The notes under the pieces were generated by a model, which was not told the DNA's origin, did no database searches, and worked only from the letters and a program-made list of their open reading frames with translations. Shown one piece after another: positions 9,257 to 18,287 of a DNA stretch of 64,000 nt (position 1 is its first letter; every line of letters begins with the position of its first letter). A program made the translations under genes and the position numbers. Source of the stretch: JACMLD01 sp047602295 (GTDB lineage Bacteria; Bacteroidota; Bacteroidia; Chitinophagales; Chitinophagaceae); NCBI GenBank assembly GCA_047602295.1, contig JASGHP010000001.1, positions 2,728,001-2,792,000 of the forward strand, read 5' to 3'.

Positions 9257-9293
9257 CGTCGAAATCTTTTAATCCTTTAATCATGATTCAGAC
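9257..9293 (-). repeat. Dispersed CATGATT/AGGATT element, copy 1
   Basis: On the minus strand this copy reads GTCTGAATCATGATTAAAGG and continues with AAAGATT to the CGACGCAAAGC linker. It matches copies at 26269, 26431, 36547, 41017, 45645 and 61739. Only one half of the palindrome is present. Confidence 0.7.
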
Positions 9294-9309
9294 GGCTGCT
9301 GTAATAGTG

Positions 9310-9317
9310 TATATTTG
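9310..9317 (+). promoter_or_regulatory. Possible Bacteroidota -7 promoter element
   Basis: TATATTTG matches the TAnnTTTG consensus used by the Bacteroidota primary sigma factor and lies 33 bases before the ATG at 9350. No clear TTG is seen 19-21 bases upstream, so support is partial. Confidence 0.35.
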
Positions 9318-9349
9318 AGAGTTGCTCCCACTTAGCAAAATGTTATAGC

Positions 9350-9862
9350 ATGGAACAGTTTAAAACCAAATTCGTTTATCCAATATTCTTCTTTTTCCTC
9401 CTTATGTTTTTGTTCTGGTTTTGCGTTTTTCTGACTATGGTATCGCTGGGCATTTATCATTTATCTATAGGAAAATCTATAAACGACAATTTGAAATTGC
9501 TTTTAGGTGTTTTTTTTCTATTTGGATTTTTTTGTCTTATGTGTGGGCATATGACATTACTCTTGCGATATGGCTTGATAATGGCTGATAAGAAAATCAT
9601 TTTAATAAATTACTTGTTTTGGCGACGAATTGATATTACAAATAGTATTCAGGGTTATAGCAGAACTGATTTTGGAAGTAGAGGTACTTCTAAAAAAACA
9701 TTGATATTGTATTTAAATGACGGAAGAAAAATAAATATGCCCAAATTTATGTACTTCAATTTTTCTGAGATTGAGACTCATTTTATTGACAACAAAATAA
9801 AATTTTTAGGCGAAGAACCATACAAGTGGAAGAACCTTATCCAAAGAAAATATCAATATTGA
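9350..9862 (+). CDS. Hypothetical membrane protein with PH-like tail
   Basis: 170 residues. Two transmembrane helices at about residues 10-35 (very rich in Phe, IFFFFLLMFLFWFCVFL) and 47-72, followed by a soluble part with short strands (LIMADKKIILINYLFWRRIDI, KKTLILYLNDGRKINMPKF). The helices-then-strands layout is like small bacterial PH-domain membrane proteins, but I do not recognise the family. The next gene starts 40 bases downstream on the same strand and also looks like an unknown exported protein. Possible -7 promoter element at 9310. Confidence 0.6.
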   Translation: MEQFKTKFVYPIFFFFLLMFLFWFCVFLTMVSLGIYHLSIGKSINDNLKLLLGVFFLFGFFCLMCGHMTLLLRYGLIMADKKIILINYLFWRRIDITNSIQGYSRTDFGSRGTSKKTLILYLNDGRKINMPKFMYFNFSEIETHFIDNKIKFLGEEPYKWKNLIQRKYQY

Positions 9863-9902
9863 TTGCCAATCAGCATAAAACCCTGTCTTTGTGTGTAACA
9901 TT

Positions 9903-10415
9903 ATGAAAAGAGCATTCTTAACTTTAAAGCTTTTAAGCATCTCATTAATTTTTTTGGGGCAAAGCCAAAGGGAATTTGTCTTTAAAGATATTGGCCTACA
10001 TATTAAAATATCCAGCAATTATCTTATTTGTGATAAATTTTCTAAAGCTCCGTCCGACAGAGTGCAAGAAGTATTAACTGTTTCTACACCTGATAGCAAT
10101 AATTCTGTATCAATCAAAATTGGTAAACGGATTTCAGGGACATTTGACTTTGAACAATGCTATAGTGCTTTCAAGGATGAACAGTTGCTTATTGCAAAGC
10201 AATACATGACAGCGTATGACACCGTCTCATCATTTTTGCGTGTCGATTATATCGATGTTCGTAAGTTTTCAGTCCGTTCGACAAATTCAAATTTGTATAG
10301 TGGAGTTTATCTTGCATCGGTAAAAAATTATTTTCTAGTAATTCAAATCGATAGTGTCGACAAGGAATTTGAGGACGATATTGAGAGTTCAATTGTTACT
10401 TCCAAATTCAACTAG
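9903..10415 (+). CDS. Hypothetical exported protein
   Basis: 170 residues from the ATG at 9903, which begins a signal peptide (MKRAFLTLKLLSISLIFLG); a GTG at 9891 in frame is less likely. The mature part alternates strands and short helices (VFKDIGLHIKISSNYLI, VQEVLTVSTPDSNNSVSIKIG) and has no motif I recognise. It is probably co-transcribed with the membrane protein 40 bases upstream. The roughly 230 bases after it up to the 2Fe-2S gene show no further reading frame. Confidence 0.55.
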   Translation: MKRAFLTLKLLSISLIFLGQSQREFVFKDIGLHIKISSNYLICDKFSKAPSDRVQEVLTVSTPDSNNSVSIKIGKRISGTFDFEQCYSAFKDEQLLIAKQYMTAYDTVSSFLRVDYIDVRKFSVRSTNSNLYSGVYLASVKNYFLVIQIDSVDKEFEDDIESSIVTSKFN

Positions 10416-10646
10416 GATTATGCACAACACTAATATTGCATTTTCAACCCCAACCTTGCGAAATAAGTTACCCCAAATCTTCACAACTTTTTAATCTCCC
10501 ACATACAGGCGCAAGACCTGATAGTACCAGAAGATAAAACCCTCAAAACTGGTAGCAAATTTGTAAATTGTATATGGGTTTTTTATGGCCGCATGTCTAT
10601 CTCCTGGTTTGCGCCAGTTATTGTTAACCTCTTTCAATATATCAAT

Positions 10647-11114
10647 ATGGCTTCTGTAAAATTGAATGTCAATAATAAAGATTACACGGTTGATGCAGAT
10701 GCAGATACTCCCTTATTGTGGGTACTCCGTGATCACCTGAATATATTAGGTCCAAAGTTTGGATGCGGTGTTGCACAATGCGGGGCATGTACTGTTCATG
10801 TAGATGGAGATGCAAAACGATCCTGTGTTTATCCGCTCTCCATTGCCGGCAATAAAAAAATTGTTACCATAGAAGGGTTGAGCGAAGATGGCATGCATGT
10901 GCTTCAGCAGGCATGGGTAGAGATGGATGTTGCCCAATGCGGCTATTGCCAGGCAGGGCAGTTAATGTCGGCAGCAGTTTTATTAAGAGAGAATAACAAT
11001 CCTACAGATGAAGACATTGATAATGCAATGTCTGGTAATATTTGCAGGTGCGGTACCTATGTAAGAATTCGCAAAGCCATACACCTGGCTGCGCAAAAAC
11101 TCAATGCAAAATAA
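10647..11114 (+). CDS. (2Fe-2S)-binding subunit, isoquinoline 1-oxidoreductase alpha-like
   Basis: 155 residues from the ATG at 10647; a longer in-frame start at 10593 adds a segment not found in this family. Plant-type ferredoxin cluster at residues 40-60 (Cys40, Cys45, Cys48, Cys60, in GCGVAQCGACTVH) and a second helical [2Fe-2S] domain at 98-135 (CGYCQAGQ, CRCG). It passes electrons from the molybdenum site of the partner subunit, encoded 1 base downstream (or overlapping by 11 bases). No cytochrome subunit follows. The partner gene is frameshifted, so this subunit may have no functional partner. Confidence 0.9.
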   Translation: MASVKLNVNNKDYTVDADADTPLLWVLRDHLNILGPKFGCGVAQCGACTVHVDGDAKRSCVYPLSIAGNKKIVTIEGLSEDGMHVLQQAWVEMDVAQCGYCQAGQLMSAAVLLRENNNPTDEDIDNAMSGNICRCGTYVRIRKAIHLAAQKLNAK

Positions 11115-11997
11115 TATGAAGAACTCCACCATATCCAGGCGGCATTTTTTGCAGGTAACTTCCCTGTCAACCGGCGGCATGTTAATTGGTTTTCCGCTTT
11201 TGAGCAATTGGGTAAAAAACGTTTCGCCGGAAGTTCCCGGCACCGCACTTAACATGTTTATTAAAATAGGATCTGATAACAGCATTGTATTGCTGGCTCC
11301 AAACCCTGAAATAGGACAGGGCGTAAAAACTACACTTCCCGCAATTGTAGCAGAAGAATTGGCGGTAGATTGGAAACAGGTGAGCATAGAATATGCACCT
11401 ATTGAAAGCAAATACGGCAGACAAACTGCAGGTGGCAGCGGATCTGTAAGAGGAAGGTTTAATGAATTACGTACAGCAGGTGCTGCAGCCCGTGAGATGC
11501 TGGTGACAGCAGCAGCGCAAACCTGGAATGTTCCGGTAACTGAATGCATCGCAGAAAATGGCGAAGTGCTTCATAAAGCCAGTGGCAAAAAACTCAGCTA
11601 CGGAAGCCTGGCGGCAAAAGCAGCCACTATAGAACCGCCTGCAAAACCTGCACTAAAAGCTACCAAGGATTTTCAATATATAGGTTCCCGCATCAAAGAT
11701 GTAGATGCGGAAAAAATAGCAACAGGTCAACCATTGTTTGGCATTGATACACGCCGTAAAGGAATGTTGTTTGCTATGGTAGCTCGTCCGCCTGCTTATG
11801 GTAAAACATTGGGCACTGTTGATGATAGTGCTGCACTAAAAATAAATGGTGTGAAGCAGGTGGTAAAATTAAAGAATTCGGTTGCAGTATTGGCTAACTC
11901 TACATGGGCTGCAAAAAAAGGAAGGGACGCCTTGGTTATACAATGGAATGCCAGCGATAAACTGGAGAATACCAAGATATCATTTCGCTTCTTTTAA
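11104..11997 (+). pseudogene. Molybdopterin-dependent oxidoreductase (isoquinoline 1-oxidoreductase beta-like), 5' part of a frameshifted gene
   Basis: This frame holds the N-terminus, with a Tat signal (ISRRHFLQVTSLSTGGML) that fits export of a cofactor-loaded enzyme, then the first aldehyde-oxidase/xanthine-dehydrogenase-like domain (GQGVKTTLPAIVAEELAVDW, TAGGSGSVRGRFNELRTAG). ATG codons at 11104 and 11116 are possible starts. At about 11977 the frame goes wrong: an extra A in ACCAAGATATCATTTC takes it to a stop at 11995-11997, while the family sequence continues in the next frame. Either a true inactivating mutation or a sequencing indel. Confidence 0.8.
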
Positions 11998-13225
11998 GGA
12001 GATGCTGGATAAAGGTGCTGCCACTGCAAATAGAAATGATGGGGATGTAGATGCAGCAAAACAAAATGCTGCGCAAATACTGGATGTTTATTATGAACTA
12101 CCGGCACTCTCTCACGGACAAATGGAACCTTTAAATTTTTATGCAAACGTACAGGATGGGAAAGTGGAATTGTTTGGGCCAACTCAGGTGCCCGCACAGG
12201 TAAAGACTAATGTTGCGCAGCAGTTAGGAGTACCAGAACAAAATGTTACTATCAATATACCAAGGCAGGGGGGAGGCTTCGGTCGCAAACTAATGCCAGA
12301 CAATGGTGTGGAGGCAGCATTGATTGCTGCTGCAGCAAAAGTGCCTGTACAGGTGCAATGGACAAGGGAAGACGATATGCAGAATGATTTTTATCGCCCT
12401 GCGGAGATGTATAGATATCGTGCGGCTATTTCAGCAGACAAGTTATTATCGTGGCATCAGTCTGGTGTTGGTATAGGAAGAGCGGTAAGAGGGGATAGCT
12501 ATATAGCGGGTGCATTGGAAAATTATCGTGCAGAAGGGCAGGGGTTAACCAGTAATACGCCTACAGGCTGGTGGCGTGCACCAGGTGCTAATACCCTGGC
12601 ATTTGTAGCAGAAAGTTTTATGGACGAAGTGTGTGTGGCATTAAAAAAAGATCCGGTAGCATTCCGGTTGGAATTATTTGAAAAAGCTGCGCAAAGTCCC
12701 GTTGGTAAATTAGGATACGATCCGGAAAAATATAAAAGTGTAGTTAACCTGGTAGCAAAAATGTGCAATTGGGGAACTGCTCTAAAAGATGTGTACAGGG
12801 GTTTTGCCACCTGGTTTTCTTTTGGCTCTTATGCAGCCCAGGTAGTTGAAATAAAGATGGTAAACAATATGCCCAAAGTGGTAAAAATTTTTTGTGCCGT
12901 CAATTGCGGAAGGGTAATCAATTTAAGCGGTGCAGAGAACCAGGTAGAAGGCGCTATAGTAGATGGCATATGCCATGCTATGTTTCCTAAAATAACTTTT
13001 GTGGATGGTGCAGTGGCGGAAACAAATTTTCATTCCTATCCCATGTTGCGCATGAACGATGCACCGTTGGATATTGAAGTGAAATTTGTTCCATCAGAAG
13101 AAGCGCCTACAGGTTTGGGAGAGCCTGGCCTGCCACCGGTTGCACCTGCATTGGCAAGCGCCATCTTTGCAGCAACTGGTAAGCGAATAAGAAAAATGCC
13201 ATTTGCAGAAGCATTGAAAAGCTGA
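11978..13225 (+). pseudogene. Molybdopterin-dependent oxidoreductase, 3' part of the frameshifted gene
   Basis: Continuation in the +1 frame, starting YHFASFKEML right where the upstream part breaks off. It contains the molybdopterin-binding second domain (GQMEPLNFYANV, the glycine motif RQGGGFGRKL, WWRAPGANTLAF) and the conserved catalytic Glu region PTGLGEPGLPP near the end. Joined at the break, the two parts give about 700 residues, the usual length of IorB-type subunits, so nothing but one base needs removing. Apart from the frameshift no decay is visible, which favours a recent event or a base-calling error. Confidence 0.8.
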
Positions 13226-13262
13226 ATTAGTAAACCTGGTTAGAACTATTATGCAATAAAAA

Positions 13263-13300
13263 AGCCCGCATAGAAATGCAGGCTCTATTATTACTTTTTA
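13263..13300 (+). terminator. Probable terminator after the molybdenum enzyme gene
   Basis: Stem AGCC-GCAT (13263-13271) pairs with ATGC-GGCT (13276-13284), one C/A mismatch, loop AGAA, followed by T-rich sequence. The design AGCCCGCA...TGCAGGCT is nearly the same as the terminator at 60052-60080. Confidence 0.55.
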
Positions 13301-13454
13301 CAACCAAAACTAACTACTGCTTTACTAACGCCCTTCGTTAATTCGTTATTGTATTTTTAGAAATGTTTTACGCTGATGTTAGGGGTTACCATTATGCGTA
13401 TTGCAATAAGTTGCACAAATATTAATGTTAGCAGTTGCTTTACCTGGCAATCTT

Positions 13455-14540
13455 TCATTTGCCTTTTACAAGAATTGCCTGCAAACTGTCTGCCCCAATT
13501 TTTCCTGAAAGCATTATTTGATTTTCTTTGGTCATGCTTAGCGTTCCGTCAAACCCTGGTTGGTTAGCCGGATATCTCCACGCTATATTAAAGTGATTGT
13601 TTTGCTGGTTGAATTGATAAGAACCAATCAATCTTCGCAGCTGACTGTTAAAGTCAAAAACAATATCATTTTCTTTATCAAAATAAACAGTGGTTAAGAT
13701 ACTGTCTATACAGGATTTTACCATTACTGGCTTTTGATTTATAAACGTATTTGTTGCAGCATATTTTCCTGTGAGCTGTGGATTTTTATCTGGAGAACTG
13801 TAAGACAAGATTAATAACAAAGGAATAGCAATTACTAAAAGCCGGAGTGCATTTGCAATAAAGCGATTTTTTAGATCAACATTAATAAGATTTTTTTTTG
13901 CCCGGAAGAAAAATTCTACCAGCCTGTTATAGTCTTGCAATAGTAGGTAAACCACGCCCATTAATAAAATAACTGCATGACCAAGTTCTCCAGCTTCAAG
14001 ATTGTAGAAGAAATCAATACAAACAATGTTTAACAGCACAGGAAAAAGAATAAAGCAACCAAACAAGCTTATCCTTTTAAAAAGCAACAGGTAAGCACCA
14101 GCAATTTGCAATAATCCCACAACACAAGTGAAAGCATAAGAATGTCCAAAGTAAGCCCATGTTAAAGCTTCACCAGAAAAACTACTGAAAGGTTGATCCA
14201 ATATTGCCAACGGCGTATGAAACTGCAAATGAAAAATTTTTTGCCAGCCTATCATAGATAGATCAAGTGTAATAGAGAACCGGATTATGCCCTGCCAGAA
14301 TGTTAATGTGCCCGTCGTCTGTCTTTGCTTTTTTCTTTCTTGCTGATGCCAGTAAAACGAGTAAATAATTACAAACAACAAAACCAGTAAAATGGGGATG
14401 GCTATAAAAACAGGAGGGGGAATCCATTTGTTGCTAAACTCCCATATGGTTCTGTAAATAATTCTTTGTAAAGCAAATGATGCTGTTAGGCCTGCTATGA
14501 AACAGGTGGTGATTTTTTTTAGCAGTGAGATTTGTTGCAC
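13455..14540 (-). CDS. Multi-spanning membrane protein, DoxX-like region
   Basis: 361 residues with about eight hydrophobic segments, for example FVFIAIPILLVLLFVIIYSFYW-type helices near the start, LFGCFILFPVLLNIVCIDFF and ILLMGVVYLLLQDY. The helix GWQKIFHLQF and its spacing recall DoxX/DoxD-type proteins. After the last helix (LRLLVIAIPLLLILSY) comes a soluble C-terminal domain of about 110 residues rich in beta structure. Reaction unknown. Monocistronic, convergent with the molybdenum enzyme gene. Confidence 0.65.
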   Translation of the reverse strand: MQQISLLKKITTCFIAGLTASFALQRIIYRTIWEFSNKWIPPPVFIAIPILLVLLFVIIYSFYWHQQERKKQRQTTGTLTFWQGIIRFSITLDLSMIGWQKIFHLQFHTPLAILDQPFSSFSGEALTWAYFGHSYAFTCVVGLLQIAGAYLLLFKRISLFGCFILFPVLLNIVCIDFFYNLEAGELGHAVILLMGVVYLLLQDYNRLVEFFFRAKKNLINVDLKNRFIANALRLLVIAIPLLLILSYSSPDKNPQLTGKYAATNTFINQKPVMVKSCIDSILTTVYFDKENDIVFDFNSQLRRLIGSYQFNQQNNHFNIAWRYPANQPGFDGTLSMTKENQIMLSGKIGADSLQAILVKGK

Positions 14541-14682
14541 GCTTTAATTTTTTTCTTCGATGCAACCCTAATAAGTTTCCATAAAATTTTCCGCTAATAA
14601 GCGTTATTGCCAAGGGTATAATTCCAGCGGAAAAGAAAGCTTTGTTTTACGGAAAAGGTATTTTATATGTATATGCGCTGAT

Positions 14683-15087
14683 TTATTTTAGTCTTTCCAG
14701 TTTGCCTTTTCTTTTCACTATATTTTTATAATCCCATTGAATGGCTTTTGATTTTTTAAGCCATCTTTTTAAATCTTTGGTGTTTACTTCTTCAATGAGG
14801 TTATAGCGAATGGATGCATCTTTAAATTTTCCTGTACCGGGTTTTAGTTCTTCCTCTTCAAAGTCCATACCGCTCCAAAACATCAGCCTGATGCCGTCTT
14901 TCAGTTTGCTATATCCAACAATAGGATTTTCATTTAAAAACCAAACCGGGTGTGCATGCCAGATTTTGCTTTCGGCCCCGCTTAGTCCTTCGTCTATTAT
15001 CTCTGCCAGCAGGTTGCAGATCTTTTTATCATTTGGTGATTGACTTCCGTTATAGGTTTTAATTGCTGCATTCATTTGTTTAATCAT
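14683..15087 (-). CDS. DUF1801 domain-containing protein
   Basis: 134 residues matching the DUF1801 family (YdhG-like): the segment ESKIWHAHPVWFLNENPIVGY followed by GIRLMFWSGMDF and the basic tail KSKAIQWDYKNIVKR. These are small soluble proteins with a TATA-binding-protein/frataxin-like fold and no established reaction. Single gene, about 140 bases from the membrane protein gene downstream. Confidence 0.75.
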   Translation of the reverse strand: MIKQMNAAIKTYNGSQSPNDKKICNLLAEIIDEGLSGAESKIWHAHPVWFLNENPIVGYSKLKDGIRLMFWSGMDFEEEELKPGTGKFKDASIRYNLIEEVNTKDLKRWLKKSKAIQWDYKNIVKRKGKLERLK

Positions 15088-15284
15088 TACCCGTAAAATT
15101 AAAGTTAGTAATGCTTTTTTTTGAGAATAAAGAAGCTTTAATACAAAGCAGGGAGATGAAAGTTAGTGATTCTCTCACTATTGTTTTAGAAAATGATGCA
15201 AGCCCTTGAAATTTCCTCAATTTTTCCCTTTCGTGTCTAACTGTAGCCATAATAATCTTTCAGTTCTGTATAATGTATTGGTAT

Positions 15285-15318
15285 AAAAAAATGGTCGCTG
15301 AAAGGCGACCATTTTTTC
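15285..15318 (-). terminator. Terminator of the OmpA/TSP3 gene
   Basis: Stem ATGGTCGC (15291-15298) with GCGACCAT (15305-15312), loop TGAAAG, flanked by A6 on the left and T6 on the right, so the paired region can extend to 14 bp. Placed directly after the stop of the minus-strand gene ending at 15338. The 15088-15284 stretch contains no gene. Confidence 0.75.
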
Positions 15319-15337
15319 TTGATTTATATTTCCCGCT

Positions 15338-16816
15338 TTAATTATTATTCACCTTAATGCTTTTTTGCGATTCAGACTGGTCTACGTTTCTTATAATTAC
15401 TTCAACCCTTCTGTTGCATTGCTTGCCTTCTGCAGTTTTATTATCGCACAATGGATTTTCTTTACCAAAACCACGTGCTACCAATCTTGATGCAGGTACA
15501 CCATATTTAATTAACGCATTGGCTACTGCTTGTGCCCTTGCTTTAGACAAACGTTTGTTGAACGCTGCATTACCTACGTTATCTGTATAGCCATCTATAT
15601 AAAGATTTGAGTTAGGTATTTGTTCTACCATTGTCTTAGCAGACCTTGATAATACTTCATCAGATTCAGGACGAATAGTCGCTTTACCATTGTCGAACAA
15701 TATATTTTTAAAATCAGCAGTGATCTGTACCACTACCTGGTCAACAGGACATCCTTTTGATGAAGCAGGGCCTGCTTTATCCGGGCAAAGATCCTGTTCA
15801 TCGTTAATGCCATCACCATCTGTATCTGGTATAGGGCAGCCATTGTATTTGGCAGTGCCTGCCTGGTTAGGACATTTATCCTGCTCATCATTAATGCCGT
15901 CACCATCTGTATCTGGTATTGGGCAACCTTGATATTTTGCAAGACCTGCTACAGTAGGACATTTATCCTGCTCATCATTGATGCCATCGCCATCTGTGTC
16001 TGGTATTGGGCAACCGTGGTATTTTGCAGTGCCTGCCTGGCTGGGGCATTTATCCATTTCATCATTAATGCCATCGCCATCTGTATCTGGTATTGGGCAA
16101 CCCTGGTATCTTGCTAAACCAACAACGCTTGGGCATTTGTCGTTTTTATCATTTATACCATCACCATCTGCATCACCGGGCACGTGTTTGCCAAATAATT
16201 TAAGTTTGATACCACCTTGCAAAACGCTATTGTGGTATTCAATATCTGTTGCAGGTGGATCAACTCTTGAATCCATATTGGTGATGCCATAAATATAACG
16301 GGCAAAGATAACCACCGGTGCACGGGGCGCTATCTCAATACCTGCGCTACCGGAAATGCTGTTGCTTGTAAAATTTCTCGTGTAGCGATTACTGTAAGTA
16401 TCGTTTGTAGCATTTAAGAAATCAAACTGAGGACCTACTGTAAATGCAAATGCCTGCGATACATGGAATTTCAATAACACCGGTACAGAAAAATATTTGA
16501 TGCTTCCCTGGAATTGTGCGCCGGTATTTACATTGGGGGAGTAGTTATAAACAGAAAACATACCCTGTGGCTCTAGTGAAACCACTTTTCCCAATGGAAA
16601 GCTTAACCATGCGCCTGCACTCCAGCCTGGTTTAAAACTATACTTTACATTGCTGGTGTTAGAACCTGTTATGTGAAACTTGCTAAAATCAGCAGCGCCT
16701 AACAAACCTCCTGAAACAGTATAATGGTCTTTGGTAATCTTAGGTACTATGGTTGTATCCTGCGCTACTAACTGAATGGATACAAACAGCATTGCCATTA
16801 AAAAGAGTTTTCTCAT
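15338..16816 (-). CDS. OmpA family protein with thrombospondin type 3 repeats
   Basis: 492 residues from the ATG at 16816 (signal peptide MRKLFLMAMLFVSIQLVAQ); the frame extends to 16861 but the longer start lacks a signal. An eight-strand-type outer membrane barrel fills about residues 25-215, then five to six calcium-binding TSP3 repeats (DGDGINDKNDKCP type, each with DxDxDG), then a C-terminal OmpA peptidoglycan-binding domain (NLYIDGYTDNVGNAAFNKRLS, GFGKENPLCDN). The repeats are nearly identical at the DNA level, so copy number may vary. Likely a structural porin-like anchor between outer membrane and cell wall. Preceded by 580 bases without a gene. Confidence 0.92.
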   Translation of the reverse strand: MRKLFLMAMLFVSIQLVAQDTTIVPKITKDHYTVSGGLLGAADFSKFHITGSNTSNVKYSFKPGWSAGAWLSFPLGKVVSLEPQGMFSVYNYSPNVNTGAQFQGSIKYFSVPVLLKFHVSQAFAFTVGPQFDFLNATNDTYSNRYTRNFTSNSISGSAGIEIAPRAPVVIFARYIYGITNMDSRVDPPATDIEYHNSVLQGGIKLKLFGKHVPGDADGDGINDKNDKCPSVVGLARYQGCPIPDTDGDGINDEMDKCPSQAGTAKYHGCPIPDTDGDGINDEQDKCPTVAGLAKYQGCPIPDTDGDGINDEQDKCPNQAGTAKYNGCPIPDTDGDGINDEQDLCPDKAGPASSKGCPVDQVVVQITADFKNILFDNGKATIRPESDEVLSRSAKTMVEQIPNSNLYIDGYTDNVGNAAFNKRLSKARAQAVANALIKYGVPASRLVARGFGKENPLCDNKTAEGKQCNRRVEVIIRNVDQSESQKSIKVNNN

Positions 16817-17396
16817 ACAATCATTGTTTAATTGAAGTGTGATTAAATACATTGAATGCAAATTGAGATACGGATTAAACAGGTTGAATGATCAACAACC
16901 TTATTAGCCGAAACCAATCATATATCGATTAGCGTTGAACAAATTGCAGGCCAGCAAATAAGTTCACTGATAGCTTATAAAATAATGCTATAAAATGCAT
17001 GTTGAGTAAATGATGCCCCATTCTACACAGTTATTGGGAAAATATATCTATGTATAGAAATTAATTTAAATGTATTTGCGGTAATCAGCTTTATTATAAG
17101 CGTTAAGAAACTTTGTTGCAACAATAAAAACATTATTTAATGAAAGGAATATTCTGGATGCTTAATCGTGTATTTAATGTTTGCACAATTTATCTTTCAT
17201 TTAATTCGTCAATATGATGATGTTTTGAAAATAATAATACAGGTTAATAATAATTAGTGATCGCAATAAAAGCTAAAGAGAAGCTGAAAATATAGCTTGT
17301 ATTTTTATTCTTAGATATTTAATTGTGCGACGTATATTAGCGCCTATTAACCCTCTTTATTATTACAAACGGAGCAACCTCCAACACTAACCGGCG
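16817..17396. other. Intergenic region between divergent genes
   Basis: 580 AT-rich bases between the start of the OmpA gene (minus) and the DUF3667 gene (plus). It must contain both promoters, but I see no convincing TTG/TAnnTTTG pair; TATATTAG at about 17333 is one base off the -7 consensus for the plus-strand gene. No tandem array or hairpin stands out. Confidence 0.5.
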
Positions 17397-18119
17397 ATGA
17401 GTACGAACTGTAAAAACTGCGGCACAGAAATTACCCAAAAATATTGTCCCAACTGCGGGCAGGCAGCTACTTTAAAAAGAATAGACGGGCATTATATTGT
17501 TCACGAGATTGAACATGTGCTTCATTTTGAAAAAGGGATATTGTATACTGTAAGAGAATTGGTGCTAAGGCCAGGAAAAAATGTAAGACAGTTTTTATCA
17601 GAAAACAGGAGCCGCCTTGTAAAGCCCATCATTTTTATAATTATTACTTCGCTTATTTATACAATAATCACTCATTTGTTTCATGTTGAAGAAGGTTATG
17701 TGAATGTAAGTGAAACCAAAGTAAACAGCACAGTGCTGATTTTTAAATGGGTGCAGGATCATTATGGTTATGGAAACATTATAATGGGCGTTTTTATAGC
17801 ATTATGGTTAAAGCTTTTTTTCAGAAAGCACCAGTATAATTTTTTTGAGATACTTATTCTTTTATGTTTCGTAATGGGCATCGGCATGCTGATATTTGCT
17901 GTCTTTGCTTTAATACAGGGGCTCACGCATTGGAACCTGGTATCAATTGGCGGACTGGTAGGCTTTGCTTATTGTGCCTGGGCTATTGCACAGTTTTTCG
18001 ATCCATCCAAAGTAATGAGTTATGTAAAATCTCTTTTTGCCTATATTTTAGGTATGCTCAGTTTTTTGCTGGTAGGCATGGGCATTGGATTGCTGATTGA
18101 CCTGGTAATAAAAAAGTAA
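17397..18119 (+). CDS. DUF3667 domain-containing membrane protein
   Basis: 240 residues. N-terminal zinc ribbon (CKNCG, then CPNCGQ, four Cys within the first 25 residues) followed by the family segment HEIEHVLHFEKGILYTVRELVLRPG and a set of five hydrophobic helices from residue 75 on. DUF3667 proteins are common in Bacteroidota, sit in the membrane and have no known function. The gene stands alone; about 170 bases later the T9SS cargo gene begins. Confidence 0.85.
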   Translation: MSTNCKNCGTEITQKYCPNCGQAATLKRIDGHYIVHEIEHVLHFEKGILYTVRELVLRPGKNVRQFLSENRSRLVKPIIFIIITSLIYTIITHLFHVEEGYVNVSETKVNSTVLIFKWVQDHYGYGNIIMGVFIALWLKLFFRKHQYNFFEILILLCFVMGIGMLIFAVFALIQGLTHWNLVSIGGLVGFAYCAWAIAQFFDPSKVMSYVKSLFAYILGMLSFLLVGMGIGLLIDLVIKK

Positions 18120-18287
18120 CATATTGAATAAGCGCCGGTTGGTAATAAAGGCCCCTCTGTGCAACCTCCGCGTTCACCCCGCCTCCGTGGCTACCCTTTA
18201 ATCTAATTTAAATTCCGTAATTTTTGCAGATAAACAATCTTTGCATGGCGGCCTGCACACTTGTGTTTAGCCAGTTATTAGTCATTC

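Noticed and set aside
11960..11997. Programmed frameshift in the molybdenum enzyme gene
   Set aside because: No slippery heptamer or downstream stem is evident and this family is normally one continuous frame; mutation or read error is simpler.
13376..13567. Short plus-strand ORF after the molybdenum enzyme
   Set aside because: Overlaps the end of the membrane protein gene in antisense, no recognisable features.
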